A stretch of 31,031 bases of DNA from a virus: IMG/VR virus record IMGVR_UViG_3300048010_000468, positions 1-31,031 of that record. One strand, 5' to 3'. Positions 16,771-23,673 of the stretch are shown piece after piece. Below the pieces are notes generated by a model. That model did not search any database, had not been told where the DNA came from, and saw nothing but the letters and a program-made list of their open reading frames with translations. Both the position numbers and the translations under genes were made by a program. Every line of letters begins with the position of its first letter. Position 1 is the first letter of the stretch.

Positions 16771-16790
16771 TATGAGGTTATATTATGAGA
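16771..16790 (+). promoter_or_regulatory. Possible RegA translational operator at the gene 44 start
   Basis: The initiation region TATGAGGTTATATTATGAGA strongly resembles the T4 gene 44 RegA target as I recall it (AAUGAGGAAAUUAUGA): GAGG, an A/U run, then the ATG. A similar arrangement is seen before the 86-aa gene (24101-24113) and more loosely before 45 and 62. Because regA is present downstream, autoregulation of this cassette is plausible, but GAGG plus A/U is also simply a good ribosome site. Confidence 0.4.
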
Positions 16791-17726
16791 TTCGAATTTC
16801 TATGGTCACAAAAATACCGACCTGAAACTGTGAACGACCTTGTCTTGCCTGAAGATATCAAAGAAACTCTCAGCGGTTTCATTCAGCAAGGCGACTTGAC
16901 AAACTTCCTATTTCATTCTCAATCTGGCGGTACAGGTAAAACCAGTGCTGCTCTCGCCATTGCAAATGAACTAAAACTTGAAGTGATGATGATCAATGCT
17001 TCAGAAGAGAGAAGCATTGATGTTATCCGTACCAAGATGGCAGATTTCTCTTCTACAAAATCGTTTGATGGTCGCAGAAAGATGATGATTCTTGATGAGG
17101 CCGACCATCTTCCTGACCTTAGTCAAAATGCCTTACGAAACTTTTTTGAAAAGTATTCTTCAAATTGTTGTTTCGTGATGACCGCAAATCAAGCACAAAG
17201 AATCATTCCTCCTTTGCAATCAAGATGTGCTGTAATTCATTTCAATTTTCCTAAAGAACAAAGACCTGCATTAGCAAAAACGTTCTTCAAGAGAATTTGT
17301 GATATTCTTGAAAAAGAAAATATATCATATGATAAGAAATTAGTTCAGCATGTTGTGATGCATTTCTTTCCTGATTTTCGCCGATGTATTAATGAGATTC
17401 AAAGATATAGTGCAACAGGCACATTATCAGAAAAGATTTTGACTTCAATTGAAAATGAAAACATCACCGTCTTGATGACAGCAATCAAAGAAAAGAAGTT
17501 TCAAGATATACGAAAATTTGTTCTTGAAAAGTGGCATGGTACAGAACAGGAATTATATCGTGCAGTCTATGATGAATTGTTGAGAACCGCATCGGCATCT
17601 TGTTTGCCAGAGGCAATTTTAATTCTTTCGAGATATGGCTTTGAATCGACATTTGCAGTTGATAAAGAAATTCATTCAGTTGCCTGTATGATTGAATTGA
17701 TGATGTTACCTTGTGAATTTGAGTGA
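16785..17726 (+). CDS. 44: Clamp loader large subunit gp44 (AAA+ ATPase)
   Basis: gp44 forms a tetramer that with gp62 opens and loads the gp45 clamp. The 313 aa (T4: 319) show Walker A SGGTGKTS (about residues 47-54), Walker B LDEADHL (Asp104 to Asp107) and the clamp-loader SRC motif LQSRC (about 144-148) with its arginine finger. SD TGAGG lies at 16772-16777. The gene is followed at once by gp62, as in T4. Confidence 0.96.
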   Translation: MRFEFLWSQKYRPETVNDLVLPEDIKETLSGFIQQGDLTNFLFHSQSGGTGKTSAALAIANELKLEVMMINASEERSIDVIRTKMADFSSTKSFDGRRKMMILDEADHLPDLSQNALRNFFEKYSSNCCFVMTANQAQRIIPPLQSRCAVIHFNFPKEQRPALAKTFFKRICDILEKENISYDKKLVQHVVMHFFPDFRRCINEIQRYSATGTLSEKILTSIENENITVLMTAIKEKKFQDIRKFVLEKWHGTEQELYRAVYDELLRTASASCLPEAILILSRYGFESTFAVDKEIHSVACMIELMMLPCEFE

Positions 17727-17733
17727 GGTAACT

Positions 17734-18168
17734 ATGACAAACTTTTTTGGCTTTGAGGAAAAAGAAGAAGAAATAATTGAACCATACAAAAGGACTAAGC
17801 TAGGCCCTTTTGACTATGTGAAATCAATATGTAATAAAACAGAATATCTAGGAGAAAGGCTTGAGGATTATCCACCGTTTATTGTGAATCGTGCCATGGC
17901 GAGTTATGTTGATTGTGTATTATACGCAAAAGAATTGAATATGTATCCATCGTTTCACTCCCGAATGGACTATGATTTCTATTATTATGCCATCAGTAAG
18001 AAAAAAAGATTTGCACAATGGTATAAGAATAATGACGAGGTGATTCAAAATCTTATTGATTATTTTAAAATATCAAGAAAAAAGGCAAGTGAAGTAATTG
18101 ATATTTTAACAGAAGAAGATCTAAAAAAGATAAAGAATTCGCTAACTTATGGAATTGTAGAAAAATGA
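17734..18168 (+). CDS. 62: Clamp loader small subunit gp62
   Basis: gp62 is the single small subunit of the 44/62 clamp loader. The 144-aa product keeps T4-like landmarks: INRAMASY-like FIVNRAMASYVDCV (T4 FMVENALSQF), MDYDFYYYAISKKKRFAQW (T4 FNYLMAAVPRGKRYGKW) and a C-terminal EDLKKI segment. It is shorter than T4 gp62 (187 aa). ATG 17734 is preferred because GTGAGGTA lies six bases upstream; an alternative ATG at 17713 would overlap gene 44 and lacks an SD. Position between 44 and regA supports the call. Confidence 0.88.
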   Translation: MTNFFGFEEKEEEIIEPYKRTKLGPFDYVKSICNKTEYLGERLEDYPPFIVNRAMASYVDCVLYAKELNMYPSFHSRMDYDFYYYAISKKKRFAQWYKNNDEVIQNLIDYFKISRKKASEVIDILTEEDLKKIKNSLTYGIVEK

Positions 18169-18173
18169 AAAAA

Positions 18174-18181
18174 TATAAATA
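18174..18181 (+). promoter_or_regulatory. T4-type late promoter candidate before regA
   Basis: An exact TATAAATA lies just after the gp62 stop, 58 bases before the regA ATG, in a 71-base AT-rich gap. In an AT-rich window of this size a few exact matches per strand are expected by chance, so position is the main support. A late promoter for regA or the following genes is possible. Confidence 0.42.
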
Positions 18182-18239
18182 TGTATAATCTATTATATGA
18201 TTTTTTCGTTTTTATATTTAAATTTAATGGGAGATTTTT

Positions 18240-18656
18240 ATGACTGTTGAAATGGTGGAAGATTTGTTTCGAGGCGTGGGTGCGGAAGTCACTTTGAAAA
18301 GCCAAGATGATTTTTTAAAAGTCCGGGAAACTTTAACTCGTATCGGTATTGCTTCAAAGAAAGAACGTAAACTTTATCAATCATGTCACATATTACATAA
18401 ACGTGGTAGATATGTGATTCTTTCTTTCAAGGAACTTTTCAAACTTGACGGAAAAGAAAGTAACTTTACTGAATCTGATCTGGCACGAAGAAATACTATT
18501 GCTAAACTCCTACATGACTGGGGACTTGTTAATTTAATTGATATAAGTAAAGTAGAAGATCCTACTATTCCTATTTCACAGATTAAAATTATTCCGCATA
18601 AGGAACGAACTCAGTGGGAATTAATAGCTAAATACCAAGTAGGCTCAAAAAATTAA
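18240..18656 (+). CDS. regA: Translational repressor RegA
   Basis: RegA binds the start regions of many early phage mRNAs and blocks translation. The 138-aa product aligns with T4 RegA (122 aa): FLKVRETLTRIGIASKKERK matches T4 FLKVKETLTRMGIANNKDKV, LYQSCHILHKRGRY matches LYQSCHILQKKGLY, and LLHDWGLV matches LLEDWGLI. It carries about 14 extra N-terminal residues before the T4 start, with SD GGGAG at 18229-18233 supporting the longer start. In T4 it is followed by DNA polymerase gene 43; here it is followed by unknown genes. Confidence 0.95.
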   Translation: MTVEMVEDLFRGVGAEVTLKSQDDFLKVRETLTRIGIASKKERKLYQSCHILHKRGRYVILSFKELFKLDGKESNFTESDLARRNTIAKLLHDWGLVNLIDISKVEDPTIPISQIKIIPHKERTQWELIAKYQVGSKN

Positions 18657-18675
18657 TTAAATAAAAAAAGTTTAG

Positions 18676-19176
18676 ATGGACTTTAATACATTTTCTGAAC
18701 GCATTGAAATATATGCAAGGTTTATAAATAAACTTAAATATTATGAAAATATATTATTACAACCAACAACTGTACTGAATGCAACTAAAATTGCAGCCGC
18801 CGAAGTATATGTAACAACATACACACCTTGGTCAGTTCAGTGTAACGTATCAACGTTTAAATTAAAAGATGCATTTGTTGAAAGACATGACAAGGCTTTA
18901 GATTTAATAGATGAATTGATTGGAAATGGATACAATCCTACTGATGCAACTAAACTTACGGATTTGAAAGATGTGAGATACAATAAGTTACTTGTTGTTG
19001 AAGCAGAGCAAATCTTTAAGATGTATTACATTATGGATTATTATCGACGGATGTGTGACGAAACACATCCTGATAGTTGGTTAAATGATTTGAATTTATT
19101 TCAAACAATTAATGACGTATCTTATTCAAATTTAAAGACGGATACTACCAAATTTTTTAGTAATCTATTAATATAA
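18676..19176 (+). CDS. Unknown helical protein
   Basis: This 166-aa protein looks mainly alpha-helical (starts MDFNTFSERIEIYARFINKL; aromatic cluster MYYIMDYYRRM at about residues 116-126). No family is recognised. The ribosome site is weak (AAAAAAAGTTTAG). It is separated from the next gene by 15 bases and has similar Asn/Thr-rich composition, so the two may form a unit; a structural role is conceivable but not shown. Confidence 0.72.
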   Translation: MDFNTFSERIEIYARFINKLKYYENILLQPTTVLNATKIAAAEVYVTTYTPWSVQCNVSTFKLKDAFVERHDKALDLIDELIGNGYNPTDATKLTDLKDVRYNKLLVVEAEQIFKMYYIMDYYRRMCDETHPDSWLNDLNLFQTINDVSYSNLKTDTTKFFSNLLI

Positions 19177-19191
19177 TATAAAGGTAAAAAC

Positions 19192-20157
19192 ATGCTATCG
19201 TTTACTTCGCCGCAAATTAAAGCAATCTTAATGAAGCCTATTCAAATTAAGGCTTGTATTAATGAAGTTATTACACTAGAAAGCACTAGTGTTATTTCTA
19301 CAAGTACTTGTATGGATATTGTTGTTGAATTGTTTGATGATATTCGAACGGGTGATGCAGTTACTTTATTTGCTGAATTAGCAACACTTGAAACTCAACT
19401 TCATGAATGGAGTTCTTATCTATATCGCACAACTGATGAACTAAATGCAGAGATCGGTCTTGCGGGTTCTGACATAAGTCGAGTAAACACACTGAGGTCT
19501 GAACTTACAAATGTGTTTAATTTGATGAATTCAGGTTATAGTGCTGCCGCAAAGGTAACACAACATACAGATTCATTGTCAAATGATTTTTTTGGTAGTA
19601 CACCATATTATCAATTAAATTATCTAACAGCATATCCTGCTTCAACATTTGATTTTATTTATAATGAAACAATAATTGATACTATTGTTTCTGAAATCGA
19701 AACTGCTAAAAACACATTGCTAAATCAACAATCTGAATTGACAAGATTGAAAGCAACTTATGCAACAACAATTGAACCAACTCCTTTAGTTGGTTCTGCA
19801 TCTTGGATGCCAGCAACAATTTGGATTCGTGCAGAAGACAATAATGTCAATCCACGATTAACATTCTATACTGATGCAAATTTAATTACTGGTATGGGCT
19901 CACGTTTCCCAGTTGATTCTCTACTTGTTCGTTCAGGTAGTGCGTATACGATCAACTATGATGATTCATTAGCAGTAAATACAGCACTTAAAATTGTTGA
20001 TTCAGGTGCAAATGTTGTTAGTATTGTTTCTGGATCACAAGGTGTATTCACTGGAGATAAGTTCCGCTCAATGATTGTTCGACAAACTTCTGGTACACCA
20101 GCAGATTTATCAACCCAAAATAATGCTGGTGTAAATTCGTTTGTTGTTGTTCCCTAA
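19192..20157 (+). CDS. Unknown protein, possibly structural
   Basis: This 321-aa protein has a helical N-terminal half with coiled-coil-like stretches (ATLETQLHEW, SEIETAKNTLLNQQSEL). From about residue 200 it is beta-rich and Gly/Ser/Thr/Asn-rich, ending GVNSFVVVP. The composition resembles phage virion or fibre-associated proteins, and the preceding unknown gene is spaced 15 bases upstream. No named domain is recognised. The SD AAAGGTAAAA is moderate. Confidence 0.75.
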   Translation: MLSFTSPQIKAILMKPIQIKACINEVITLESTSVISTSTCMDIVVELFDDIRTGDAVTLFAELATLETQLHEWSSYLYRTTDELNAEIGLAGSDISRVNTLRSELTNVFNLMNSGYSAAAKVTQHTDSLSNDFFGSTPYYQLNYLTAYPASTFDFIYNETIIDTIVSEIETAKNTLLNQQSELTRLKATYATTIEPTPLVGSASWMPATIWIRAEDNNVNPRLTFYTDANLITGMGSRFPVDSLLVRSGSAYTINYDDSLAVNTALKIVDSGANVVSIVSGSQGVFTGDKFRSMIVRQTSGTPADLSTQNNAGVNSFVVVP

Positions 20158-20172
20158 TTAAAAGGATATATT

Positions 20173-20670
20173 ATGAAATTAAAAGTTTTTAAACTGAATG
20201 AAAAAGCAATAATGCCTTCCTTTGCAACGGAAGGCTCTGCTTGTTTTGATTTGTGCGCTTGTCTATGTGAAGGATCAGACGAAATACTAGTATATCATAA
20301 TATTGATAGTGAAAACATTATCATTGCAGATAATGTTTTTGTACTTGAGCCAAGAAAACGTGTAATGATTCCAACGGGATTAATATTCGATATACCAAAA
20401 GGCTATAGTGTTCGTTTGCATCCACGGTCTGGACTTGCATTAAAAAGTGGAATTAATTTAGTCAATCAAGAGGCTGTTATTGATTCCGATTATGTACATG
20501 AAGTAAAAATACTCCTCACAAATACAACAAGTACATCATTTATAGTTGAACATGGTATGCGAATATGCCAAGGTGAACTTGTCAAATCAGTAAATACAGA
20601 GTTTTCCGAAACAAAAAAGAAACCTGTAGAATCTACTCGAAATGGTGGTTTCGGCTCAACAGGTGTTTAA
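20173..20670 (+). CDS. dut: dUTP diphosphatase (dUTPase)
   Basis: dUTPase hydrolyses dUTP to dUMP and diphosphate, keeping uracil out of DNA and feeding dTMP synthesis. The five trimeric-dUTPase motifs are all visible in 165 aa: EGSACFDLCA (1), HPRSGLALKSG (2), NQEAVIDSDYVHEVKI (3), HGMRICQGEL (4) and the flexible C-terminal arm RNGGFGSTG (5). An insertion of about 20 residues lies between motifs 1 and 2 compared with bacterial enzymes. The motif 3 Gly-Tyr region is slightly altered but the catalytic Asp and Tyr are kept. Its stop shares a base with the next ATG (TAATG). Confidence 0.95.
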   Translation: MKLKVFKLNEKAIMPSFATEGSACFDLCACLCEGSDEILVYHNIDSENIIIADNVFVLEPRKRVMIPTGLIFDIPKGYSVRLHPRSGLALKSGINLVNQEAVIDSDYVHEVKILLTNTTSTSFIVEHGMRICQGELVKSVNTEFSETKKKPVESTRNGGFGSTGV

Positions 20671-20843
20671 TGTTATTCACACCAAAAGAAGTCCGTGATT
20701 ACAGATATGATATCTGTCAAGCATGTCCTAAATTTAAAAGAAAAATAAAAATGTGTGGCGTTTGTAAATGTTTTATGCCTGTAAAGGTTAAAATAGCAAG
20801 CACACATTGTCCTGATAATAAATGGGGACCACATCGAAAATAA
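20670..20843 (+). CDS. Cys-rich zinc-ribbon mini-protein (57 aa)
   Basis: The frame from ATG 20670 encodes 57 residues with cysteines paired as CQAC (16, 19) and CGVCKC (29, 32, 34), plus CPDNKW (47) near the end, suggesting one or two zinc sites. Similar short proteins with a CGVCxC-FM-K-CP-W pattern occur in large phages, with no established function. The ATG overlaps the dUTPase stop, supporting co-translation. Confidence 0.75.
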   Translation: MLFTPKEVRDYRYDICQACPKFKRKIKMCGVCKCFMPVKVKIASTHCPDNKWGPHRK

Positions 20844-20846
20844 ATA
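20839..20846 (+). promoter_or_regulatory. Weak late-promoter-like site
   Basis: AATAAATA matches seven of eight bases of the T4 late consensus and lies 11 bases before the GTG start of the membrane-protein gene. This spacing would put the transcription start almost on the start codon, so it is only a weak candidate, perhaps for the endolysin gene further on. Confidence 0.25.
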
Positions 20847-20856
20847 AAGGAGCAAA

Positions 20857-21057
20857 GTGAAATCTGTATTTTATGTAATTTATGTAATTGCTGCTTATCT
20901 AGTTTTAACTTCTTTATTTTCTGCTATATTTTCAGTACAGCAAACTAAGCAAACCAGTTTTCATTATGAAACGTTTGTAAAACTTTGCGATAATAATTAT
21001 GTTGATTTAGCAGACGATGCAAGAAGAAAATGTGATCAAATATATTCTAATCGATAA
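20857..21057 (+). CDS. Small membrane protein next to the endolysin gene
   Basis: A 66-aa product from a GTG start supported by SD AAAGGAG (20846-20852). Residues about 4-27 form one hydrophobic segment (VFYVIYVIAAYLVLTSLFSA), and the rest is polar with two Cys residues. This is an N-in, single-pass or secreted topology. Position 16 bases before the endolysin suggests a lysis-related role such as a holin-like protein, but nothing in the sequence proves it. Confidence 0.65.
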   Translation: MKSVFYVIYVIAAYLVLTSLFSAIFSVQQTKQTSFHYETFVKLCDNNYVDLADDARRKCDQIYSNR

Positions 21058-21060
21058 ATA
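21053..21060 (+). promoter_or_regulatory. Late-promoter-like site before the endolysin gene
   Basis: GATAAATA matches seven of eight bases of the T4 late consensus, 13 bases before the endolysin ATG. The start would fall around the SD, leaving almost no leader. Endolysin is expected to be late, so the site is noted with low confidence. Confidence 0.28.
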
Positions 21061-21073
21061 ATATAGGAGGAAG

Positions 21074-21532
21074 ATGGCTTTTAAATTATCACAAAGGTCT
21101 CTCGGTAGACTTGAAGGTGTTAAACCAGAATTAGTTGATGTTGTTAAGAGAGCAATTGAATTGACAACTGTAGATTTTGGCGTCACTGAAGGAGTCCGCA
21201 CAGTTGAGCGGCAAAAGGAACTTGTTGAAAAAGGTGCCTCTCAAACAATGAAGTCAAAGCATATCACAGGTGATGCCGTTGATTTGATGGCATACATTGG
21301 TGGTAAAGGTTGCTGGGAATTAAATGTCTATGATGAAGTTGCTGATGCAATGAAGGCTGCAGCAAAGGAACTTGATGTAAAAATCAAGTGGGGTGCAGCA
21401 TGGTCAGTTGATTGTCTCAATGATTGGGAAGACACTGCAGAGGCTGCAATGAATTCATATGTAGATTTGAGAAGAAGTCAAGGTCGCCGACCATTCATTG
21501 ATGGACCACATTTCGAACTTGTAATTTCATAA
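21074..21532 (+). CDS. Endolysin, M15-type L-alanyl-D-glutamate peptidase
   Basis: This 152-aa zinc peptidase resembles the T5-type endolysin family, which cuts the peptide stems of peptidoglycan. The start carries a short LSQRSLGRLEGV recognition segment, then FGVTEGVRTVERQ. The metal-binding motifs are SKHITGDAVD (His63, Asp70) and DGPHFEL (His146). No signal peptide is present, so it needs a holin or similar for release. The SD TAGGAGGAAG is excellent. T4 itself uses a lysozyme instead, so this is a replacement lysis enzyme. Confidence 0.93.
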   Translation: MAFKLSQRSLGRLEGVKPELVDVVKRAIELTTVDFGVTEGVRTVERQKELVEKGASQTMKSKHITGDAVDLMAYIGGKGCWELNVYDEVADAMKAAAKELDVKIKWGAAWSVDCLNDWEDTAEAAMNSYVDLRRSQGRRPFIDGPHFELVIS

Positions 21533-21605
21533 ATATTATTATATAATGATCAAGTGATTGTCCTCTCACAGTAGAGAGAGTTTGCCGATCTTTCACAACC
21601 AAAAC

Positions 21606-21634
21606 TTGACAAAGAGGAAGTACAGTGCTATACT
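21606..21634 (+). promoter_or_regulatory. Extended -10 sigma70 promoter
   Basis: TTGACA (21606-21611), a 17-nt spacer, and TATACT (21629-21634) preceded by TGC (extended -10). The start would be near 21641, leaving a leader of about 42 nt before the ATG at 21683. It lies within a 150-base gap that otherwise holds only weak inverted repeats. Confidence 0.85.
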
Positions 21635-21682
21635 GATCTTACTGGGAGAGATTTTTTCAACCCGTAATTCTGGAGATCATTC

Positions 21683-21880
21683 ATGTACACATCGATTCCG
21701 TCCTTTGAAGACACTGAGGTAAATATTACGAAAGTAATGTATCAGTATCCTAAAGCCTGGGAATTTGATTTCGTTTCATCGGGAAATGAACGAATAATGC
21801 GAGGTAGATTTCAATCACCTCTTGACGGAAATGATTTAATCTGGCGAAATATCGCCAAACTTCAGAAGCATGTATTTTGA
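21683..21880 (+). CDS. Small unknown protein
   Basis: This 65-aa protein (starts MYTSIPSFEDTEVNITKV) contains an aromatic patch (YQYPKAWEFDF) and a C-terminal DLIWRNIAKL helix. No family is recognised. The SD CTGGAG and strong promoter upstream indicate early expression. It is followed 41 bases later by another small gene with its own strong SD. Confidence 0.7.
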   Translation: MYTSIPSFEDTEVNITKVMYQYPKAWEFDFVSSGNERIMRGRFQSPLDGNDLIWRNIAKLQKHVF

Positions 21881-21921
21881 AAAAACATTTGTTTTTTGAC
21901 CAGTAATTTATAGGAGGTCTC

Positions 21922-22182
21922 ATGTCTCGAACATACCGAAATCCCAATGCTAAATTTAATCTTTTTCGCAAGCCAAAGCATAAAGGTGTTCTTCAAGCCG
22001 CTACAGATGAATATGGAATTCGCCCAGGTGCAAAGCCACCAACTGACAGAGAGGATATATTTGTGAAGGCCCGCCGAGAAGACTTTAACTTTTATAAAAA
22101 GGAGCAAAAGTATGACAAAATTTTTCGGGATCATCGTAAGGTTAAAGAAAGGAGCTTAGACCGAATTGACATTTCTGCATAA
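21922..22182 (+). CDS. Small basic unknown protein
   Basis: This 86-aa protein is rich in Arg, Lys, Asp and Phe (starts MSRTYRNPNAKFNLFRKPKH; later KKEQKYDKIFRDHRK) and is probably partly disordered. It is preceded by a near-perfect SD, TAGGAGGT, and followed by a hairpin at 22201. No function can be assigned; nucleic-acid binding is possible from charge. Confidence 0.72.
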   Translation: MSRTYRNPNAKFNLFRKPKHKGVLQAATDEYGIRPGAKPPTDREDIFVKARREDFNFYKKEQKYDKIFRDHRKVKERSLDRIDISA

Positions 22183-22200
22183 CTTAACAATCTAAAACTG

Positions 22201-22226
22201 TGAGGACATTAAGTTGTCCTCATTAT
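22201..22226 (+). terminator. Probable hairpin terminator
   Basis: TGAGGACA (22201-22208), a 6-nt loop TTAAGT, and TGTCCTCA (22215-22222) form an 8-bp perfect stem followed by TTATTAA. The T-tract is weak, so termination may be incomplete. It lies 18 bases after the 86-aa gene. Confidence 0.65.
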
Positions 22227-22241
22227 TAAGGCTATTATATT

Positions 22242-23225
22242 ATGAGTAAAAACAGACAAGGTTCTGCATTCAATCCAGAAACTCAAGTTCGTAAAATAGA
22301 ATTTAAAGTTGAAACTATAACAAAAGATCGTGCAATTGCTTTTGTTTCAAAATATCATTATTCACCTGTGATGCCTGTACAAACAAAATATTTTCTCGGT
22401 TTCTTTGATGAAGGTAAGTTAAAAGGTGTTTTGACATTAGGTTATGGTGTGCAGCCAAGACATACAATTAATAAAATATTACCAACATGTAGTGATGAAA
22501 TCATGGAACATCACATTGAGTATAAAGGAAAAAAGTCTAAGAAAATATATCATAATCCACTAGATGAATGGTATTTTGAAATTGGTAAAATGTGTATGTC
22601 TGATGATATGCTAAAGAATTCCGAAACACAAATGCTTTCTGCAACTGTAAAATGGTTGAAACGCCACTCGAAAAAAACTAAGTTTTTGTATACTATGGCT
22701 GATGGCATCATGGGTAAGCATGGTGGTGTATATCAAAGTTTTAGTATGTACTATGGTGGTATGAAATCAACTGAAATCTATCGTAGCAAAACAGGCGAGA
22801 GAATTCATCCTAGAAGTTCAGCCGCAATGTGTAAAGAAGATGCTAGAATAGAAGGTATTGATAAGAGAACAAGATTATCGATATCATATATGGAAAGTAA
22901 AGGTATACAACATGTACATGGATATATGGTTTGTTATATGATACCTCTCAATCCAGAAGGTAAAAGACTTATAGCTGAAGCAATGCCTTTTGAGAGAGCT
23001 TCAAGTACATGTAAATGGCAAAAGGGAAACTATCCTAAATTTGAAGATTTACGATGGTTTATAAGAGTTCGCAAAGAAGGTGATAATGATTATAATCCAA
23101 AAACAGAAAAAGTTGAGATTAATCAACCTGAATTTAATTATGACAATATTGAGTATAATCCTCAATTAAAAAAACGATTGTATAAATCTAACATACCAAA
23201 TTTAGAAGATATTCTTTCAGAATAA
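22242..23225 (+). CDS. GNAT-fold protein resembling Mom-type DNA modification enzymes
   Basis: The 327 residues carry FVSKYHYSPVMPVQTKYFLG (about residues 34-53) and DEGKLKGVLTLGYGVQPRHT, which recall the HYS/P/GxxxxGV layout of phage Mom-like and related GNAT-fold proteins. EWYFEIGKMCM and TQMLSATVKWLKRH continue the acetyltransferase-like core. Mu Mom modifies adenine in DNA and protects it from restriction. The length exceeds Mom (about 240 aa) through a C-terminal tail of about 60 polar residues. The alternatives are a protein or small-molecule acyltransferase. The gene stands between a terminator and two small membrane-protein genes. The SD is weak (AAGG, 10 bases upstream). Confidence 0.6.
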   Translation: MSKNRQGSAFNPETQVRKIEFKVETITKDRAIAFVSKYHYSPVMPVQTKYFLGFFDEGKLKGVLTLGYGVQPRHTINKILPTCSDEIMEHHIEYKGKKSKKIYHNPLDEWYFEIGKMCMSDDMLKNSETQMLSATVKWLKRHSKKTKFLYTMADGIMGKHGGVYQSFSMYYGGMKSTEIYRSKTGERIHPRSSAAMCKEDARIEGIDKRTRLSISYMESKGIQHVHGYMVCYMIPLNPEGKRLIAEAMPFERASSTCKWQKGNYPKFEDLRWFIRVRKEGDNDYNPKTEKVEINQPEFNYDNIEYNPQLKKRLYKSNIPNLEDILSE

Positions 23226-23237
23226 AAGGAGGTATAA

Positions 23238-23414
23238 ATGTTTGATATAGTATTTGGTGGCCTTTTATTTTTTGCATTTGGATTGGGAGCAGTTTTGATT
23301 CTATTATTTTTTGTCTTTTGGCCTATGCAAATAAAGAAACGCCATGATTATTGGTGTCATCGTCAGAATATTGAACATGGTGATGACCATGGAAATCAGG
23401 AGCCACATGTATAA
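23238..23414 (+). CDS. Small single-pass membrane protein (58 aa)
   Basis: ATG 23238 follows a perfect SD, AAAGGAGGT. Residues about 2-29 are hydrophobic (start MFDIVFGGLLFFAFG), followed by a His-rich polar tail with KKRH, GDDHGNQ and a final EPHV. Its last eight bases overlap the next gene's start, so the two are probably coupled. Function unknown; a membrane-associated exclusion or lysis role is conceivable. Confidence 0.68.
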   Translation: MFDIVFGGLLFFAFGLGAVLILLFFVFWPMQIKKRHDYWCHRQNIEHGDDHGNQEPHV

Positions 23415-23592
23415 ACTAATTGATTATATAACACATCATCTACCCGAGACAATTCATATCAATCCTAAAAGAAGAAAGATCCTCTCAAACATTCTGTACT
23501 ATGGTGCATTAGTCAATGCAATTGTTTTTATGTTTTTATATGTGACTTTATATTATGGATATGATGTTTTTGGTCTCAAAGGATTAATCTGA
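23407..23592 (+). CDS. Small membrane protein (61 aa)
   Basis: ATG 23407 is chosen because AGGAG lies at 23398-23402; the longer in-frame ORF starting at 23344 has no SD and runs deep into the previous gene. Residues about 1-27 are polar/basic (HHLPETIHINPKRRK), then one hydrophobic span (about 28-55) ending YGYDVFGLKGLI. It pairs with the upstream membrane protein by an eight-base overlap. Not recognised. Confidence 0.66.
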   Translation: MYKLIDYITHHLPETIHINPKRRKILSNILYYGALVNAIVFMFLYVTLYYGYDVFGLKGLI

Positions 23593-23618
23593 AACTCAAA
23601 ATCGACGAAAAAAAGTTC

Positions 23619-23646
23619 TTGACATTTACATTTCATCTGATATGAT
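23619..23646 (+). promoter_or_regulatory. Cassette promoter 1 (HNH gene)
   Basis: TTGACA (23619-23624), a 16-nt spacer, and TATGAT (23641-23646) with TGA before it. The palindrome ATGATC-T-GATCAT spans 23642-23654, covering the -10 and the start region. Confidence 0.87.
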
Positions 23647-23673
23647 CTGATCATTCATTTTTCAAGGAGTTCT

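Noticed and set aside
18723-18730. Exact TATAAATA inside the coding region of the 166-aa gene
   Set aside because: In an AT-rich window a few exact matches per strand are expected by chance, and this one lies inside a gene with no start downstream at a sensible distance.
21563-21578. Possible terminator CTCTC...GAGAG
   Set aside because: The stem is only five base pairs and no T-tract follows.
21533-21682. Possible small RNA or tRNA in the 150-base gap after the endolysin gene
   Set aside because: No cloverleaf or conserved T-loop was found. The gap is explained by a promoter and leader.
21842-21857. TGGCGA-AATA-TCGCCA hairpin near the end of the 65-aa gene
   Set aside because: It lies inside the coding region with no T-tract directly after it; the A-run and T-run at 21880-21897 look like AT-rich filler before an SD.
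23344-23592. Longer 82-aa version of the small membrane protein
   Set aside because: The start at 23344 lacks an SD and overlaps most of the 58-aa gene; ATG 23407 has AGGAG at the right distance.
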